A DNA stretch of 15,019 nucleotides from CAYYFX01 sp964571855 (GTDB lineage Bacteria; ARS69), in contig CAZNDO010000041.1 of assembly GCA_964571855.1 (NCBI GenBank), positions 1 to 15,019 on the forward strand. The letters are read 5' to 3'. The notes under the pieces were generated by a model. It had not been told where the DNA came from and did no database searches. It saw only the letters and a list, made by a program, of their open reading frames with translations. Each line of letters opens with the position of its first letter. Positions within the stretch are counted from its first letter, which is position 1. Below, one piece after another: positions 12,734-15,019 of this stretch. Made by a program: the position numbers and the translations under genes.

Positions 12734-14833
12734 ATGGCACGCAGCCACACGTTGGACAGGGTCCGCAACATCGGCATCATGGCGCACATCGATGCCGGCA
12801 AGACCACCACCACGGAGCGCATCCTGTACTACACGGGACGCGTGCACCGCATGGGCGAGGTCCACGACGGCGCGGCCACGATGGACTGGATGGAGCAGGA
12901 GAAGGAGCGCGGCATCACCATCACCGCCGCGGCCATCAGCACCGAGTGGAAGGACCACAAGGTCAACATCATCGACACGCCGGGCCACGTGGACTTCACC
13001 GTCGAGGTGGAGCGGTCCCTGCGCGTGCTGGACGGCGCGGTCGCGGTGTTCTGCGCCGTGGGCGGCGTGGAGCCGCAGTCCGAGACGGTGTGGCGCCAGG
13101 CGGACAAGTACGGCGTGCCGCGCATCGCCTTCGTCAACAAGATGGACCGGGTGGGCGCGGACTTCCGCACCGTGGTGAACGCCATCCGCGAGCGGCTCGG
13201 CGCGAACCCGGTGCCGCTGTACCTGCCCATGGGCCAGGGCGAGCTGTTCACGGGCATCATCGACCTGCTGGCGATGAAGTCCTACGTGTACCACGAGGAG
13301 AGCCACGGGATGACGTTCGACGAGATGGACATCCCGGATTCCCTGCGCGACGCCGCGAAGGACGCGCGCACGGAACTCATCGAGGCCATCGCGGACCACA
13401 GCGACGACCTCCTGGAGCGGTACCTGAACGGCCAGGAGATCACGGTCCCGGAGATCAAGGCCGTGCTGCGGAAGGCCACGTGCGACCTGTCGGTCGTGCC
13501 GGTGATCTGCGGTTCCGCGTTCAAGAACAAGGGCGTGCAGCGGCTGCTGGACGCCGTGGTGGACTACCTCCCCTCCCCGCTGGACATCCCGCCCGTGGAA
13601 GGCCACGAGATGGGGAAGGCCGGCGAGGGCAAGGTGCTGCGGTACCCGAAGGACGACGAGCCCATCGCGGCGCTCGCTTTCAAGATCATGACCGACCCCT
13701 ACGTGGGGCGGCTCACGTTCTTCCGCGTGTACTCCGGCGTGGTGAAGCAGGGCCAGTCCATGCTGAACACGAACGTGGACAAGCGCGAGCGCATCGGCCG
13801 CCTCCTGGAGATGCACGCGAACAAGCGCGTGGAGATCGACGAGGTGCCGGCCGGCGGGATCGCGGCCGCCGTGGGCCTCAAGTACACGAAGACCGGCCAC
13901 ACGCTGTGCGACGAGGACCACCCGCTGCTCCTGGAGTCCATGAGCTTCCCGGACCCGGTGATCGCGGTGGCCATCGAGCCGGCCTCCAAGGCGGACTCGG
14001 ACAAGCTGGGCCTGTCGCTCACGAAGCTGGCCGAGGAGGACCCCACCTTCCGGATCCGGCAGGACGAGGAGACCGGGCAGACCATCATCTCGGGGATGGG
14101 GGAGCTGCACCTCGAGATCATCGTCGACCGGCTCATCCGGGAGTTCAAGGTGGAGGCGAAGGTGGGCCGGCCCCAGGTCGCCTACCGGGAGACCCTCCGG
14201 AAGACCACGTCCATCAACCACCGGTTCGTCAAGCAGACCGGCGGCAAGGGCCAGTTCGCGCACGTGGTCATGGACGTCGGCCCGTCCGAGCCGGGCAAGG
14301 GCCTGGAGTTCGTGAACGAGATCCACGGCGGCGTGATCCCGAACGAGTACATCCCGGCGGTGGAGAAGGGCGTGCGGGACGCCACGCAGGGTGGCGTGCT
14401 GGCCGGGTACCCGGTGGTGGACGTGCGGGTCGTCCTGAAGGACGGCTCCTACCACGACGTGGACTCCAGCGAGATGGCGTTCCGCATCTGCGCCTCCCAG
14501 GCGTTCCGGGAGGTCGCCCGGAAGTGCGACCCGGCGATCCTGGAACCTCTTATGGATGTTGAAGTTGTGGTCCCTTCCGAGTACGTGGGCGACGTGATCG
14601 GCGACCTGAACGCGCGCCGCGGGCACATCGCCGGGACGGTCCTGCGGGCCGACGCCCAGGTCGTGGCGGCCCAGGTGCCCCTGTCCAACATGTTCGGGTA
14701 CGCCACCTCCCTGCGGTCGGCCACCCAGGGCCGGGCCATCTACTCCATGCAGTTCGCCCGGTACGTGGAGCTGCCGCGGAAGATCGCGGAGGAGATCATC
14801 CAGAAGGTGACAGGAGGGGCCAAGGTCGCGTAG
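12734..14833 (+). CDS. fusA: Elongation factor G
   Basis: EF-G (699 residues) is the GTPase that drives translocation and, with RRF, ribosome recycling. GTP-binding motifs are present: AHIDAGKT (residues 17-24), the switch-II DTPGH (81-85) and NKMD (135-138). Switch I ends in ERGITITAA. Domain IV motifs KTTSINHRFVKQTGGKGQFA and GVIPNEYIPAVEKG, and the domain V motif YVGDVIGDLNARRGHIAG, are intact. The start ATG 12734 follows GGAGGA (12723-12728) and gives the usual MARSHTLDRVRNIGIMAHID. Residues 604-614 use a cluster of A/T-ending codons unlike the rest of the gene. The 276-base upstream spacer is long for this operon. Confidence 0.97.
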   Translation: MARSHTLDRVRNIGIMAHIDAGKTTTTERILYYTGRVHRMGEVHDGAATMDWMEQEKERGITITAAAISTEWKDHKVNIIDTPGHVDFTVEVERSLRVLDGAVAVFCAVGGVEPQSETVWRQADKYGVPRIAFVNKMDRVGADFRTVVNAIRERLGANPVPLYLPMGQGELFTGIIDLLAMKSYVYHEESHGMTFDEMDIPDSLRDAAKDARTELIEAIADHSDDLLERYLNGQEITVPEIKAVLRKATCDLSVVPVICGSAFKNKGVQRLLDAVVDYLPSPLDIPPVEGHEMGKAGEGKVLRYPKDDEPIAALAFKIMTDPYVGRLTFFRVYSGVVKQGQSMLNTNVDKRERIGRLLEMHANKRVEIDEVPAGGIAAAVGLKYTKTGHTLCDEDHPLLLESMSFPDPVIAVAIEPASKADSDKLGLSLTKLAEEDPTFRIRQDEETGQTIISGMGELHLEIIVDRLIREFKVEAKVGRPQVAYRETLRKTTSINHRFVKQTGGKGQFAHVVMDVGPSEPGKGLEFVNEIHGGVIPNEYIPAVEKGVRDATQGGVLAGYPVVDVRVVLKDGSYHDVDSSEMAFRICASQAFREVARKCDPAILEPLMDVEVVVPSEYVGDVIGDLNARRGHIAGTVLRADAQVVAAQVPLSNMFGYATSLRSATQGRAIYSMQFARYVELPRKIAEEIIQKVTGGAKVA

Positions 14834-14850
14834 ACTGGCCACCCTTTTGC

Positions 14851-14881
14851 GGCCGGCCCGTGTCGGCCCGATCGGCCGGCC
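14851..14881 (+). other. Hairpin in the fusA-tuf spacer
   Basis: GGCCGGCC (14851-14858) pairs with GGCCGGCC (14874-14881) around a 15-base loop. A competing outer helix GCGGCC/GGCCGC (14849-14854 with 14887-14892) is possible. It lies 17 bases after the fusA stop in a 131-base spacer. CCTTTT precedes rather than follows the stem, so it is not a standard + strand terminator. A small CCCC-GTGC-GGGG stem (14938-14949) lies just before the tuf SD. Confidence 0.45.
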
Positions 14882-14964
14882 CGCGTGGCCGCCCCGATCC
14901 GGCGGACCCGGGATGACGTCGACGGAAACGTGAGCCACCCCGTGCGGGGCGAGGAAAGGTAGAG

Positions 14965-15019
14965 ATGGCGAAGGAGAAGTTCCAGCGGACGAAGCCGCAC
15001 GTGAACGTGGGGACGATCG
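14965..15019 (+). CDS. tuf: Elongation factor Tu, N-terminal start (partial)
   Basis: ATG 14965 opens a frame reading MAKEKFQRTKPHVNVGTI, the canonical EF-Tu N-terminus just before the P-loop, and is cut by the window edge. The SD is GAGGAAAGG (14951-14959), 5 bases upstream. This is the str-operon copy (tufA position), after fusA. The other copy ends at base 54. EF-Tu delivers aminoacyl-tRNA to the ribosome, so it completes the set with EF-G, S7 and S12. Confidence 0.95.
   Translation, partial: MAKEKFQRTKPHVNVGTI

Noticed and set aside
14559..14587. Internal promoter for tuf (TTGAAG, 17 bases, TACGTG)
   Set aside because: The -10 box matches only two of six bases. Kept only as one possible reason for the A/T-ending codon run.
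14835..14851. Sigma-54-like element, TGGC and TTGC with the correct GG-N10-GC spacing, after fusA
   Set aside because: Central bases do not match consensus, the last base is G, no activator site is visible, and sigma-54 control of EF-Tu would be surprising. One such match by chance is plausible.
11930..14938. A 1002-codon - strand open frame over rpsG and fusA
   Set aside because: Same composition artefact, antisense to S7 and EF-G.

Overview
The window is a conserved bacterial transcription and translation cluster, all on the + strand. Order: 3' end of tuf, tRNA-Trp(CCA), secE, nusG, rplK, rplA, rplJ, rplL, rpoB, rpoC, then rpsL, rpsG, fusA and the 5' end of a second tuf. GC is high (high sixties per cent by eye) and third codon positions are almost all G or C, so long spurious ORFs appear in other frames. 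The host is a bacterium. RpoC carries the long insertion in the trigger loop (SI3-like) and RpoB a charged insertion before the active-site lysines (SI2-like), which points to a Gram-negative-type (Gracilicutes) lineage. A GC-rich FCB-type phylum such as Gemmatimonadota or Eisenbacteria is my guess, with low confidence.

Layout. Positions 1-430 hold the tuf tail, a tRNA with encoded CCA, and the small translocon subunit gene secE. Positions 454-3268 hold nusG and the L11-L1-L10-L12 genes of the ribosomal stalk and GTPase-associated centre. Positions 3408-11420 hold the RNA polymerase beta and beta' genes. A hairpin after rpoC runs into a strong-looking TTGACA promoter that starts the str operon (rpsL, rpsG, fusA, tuf). 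No stretch of more than 300 bases lacks a gene. The longest gap is the 276-base rpsG-fusA spacer, which is rich in inverted repeats.

How it works together. The genes supply secretion (SecE), transcription (RpoB, RpoC, NusG) and translation (L1, L10, L11, L12, S7, S12, EF-G, EF-Tu), with short spacers that imply co-transcription. Nearly every spacer above 50 bases holds a perfect or near-perfect GC hairpin without a U tract, which suggests attenuation or RNA processing between genes. The best regulatory candidate is a fold at 1486-1527 that resembles the L1-binding helix of 23S rRNA and encloses the Shine-Dalgarno sequence and start codon of rplA.

I found no mobile element, CRISPR array, phage gene or new multigene system. 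The points worth a second look are the rplA leader fold, an AT-shifted run of synonymous codons in fusA, the hairpins between rplL and rpoB, and the equal 55-base tuf ends, which suggest that the window is a whole contig bounded by a duplicated tuf.
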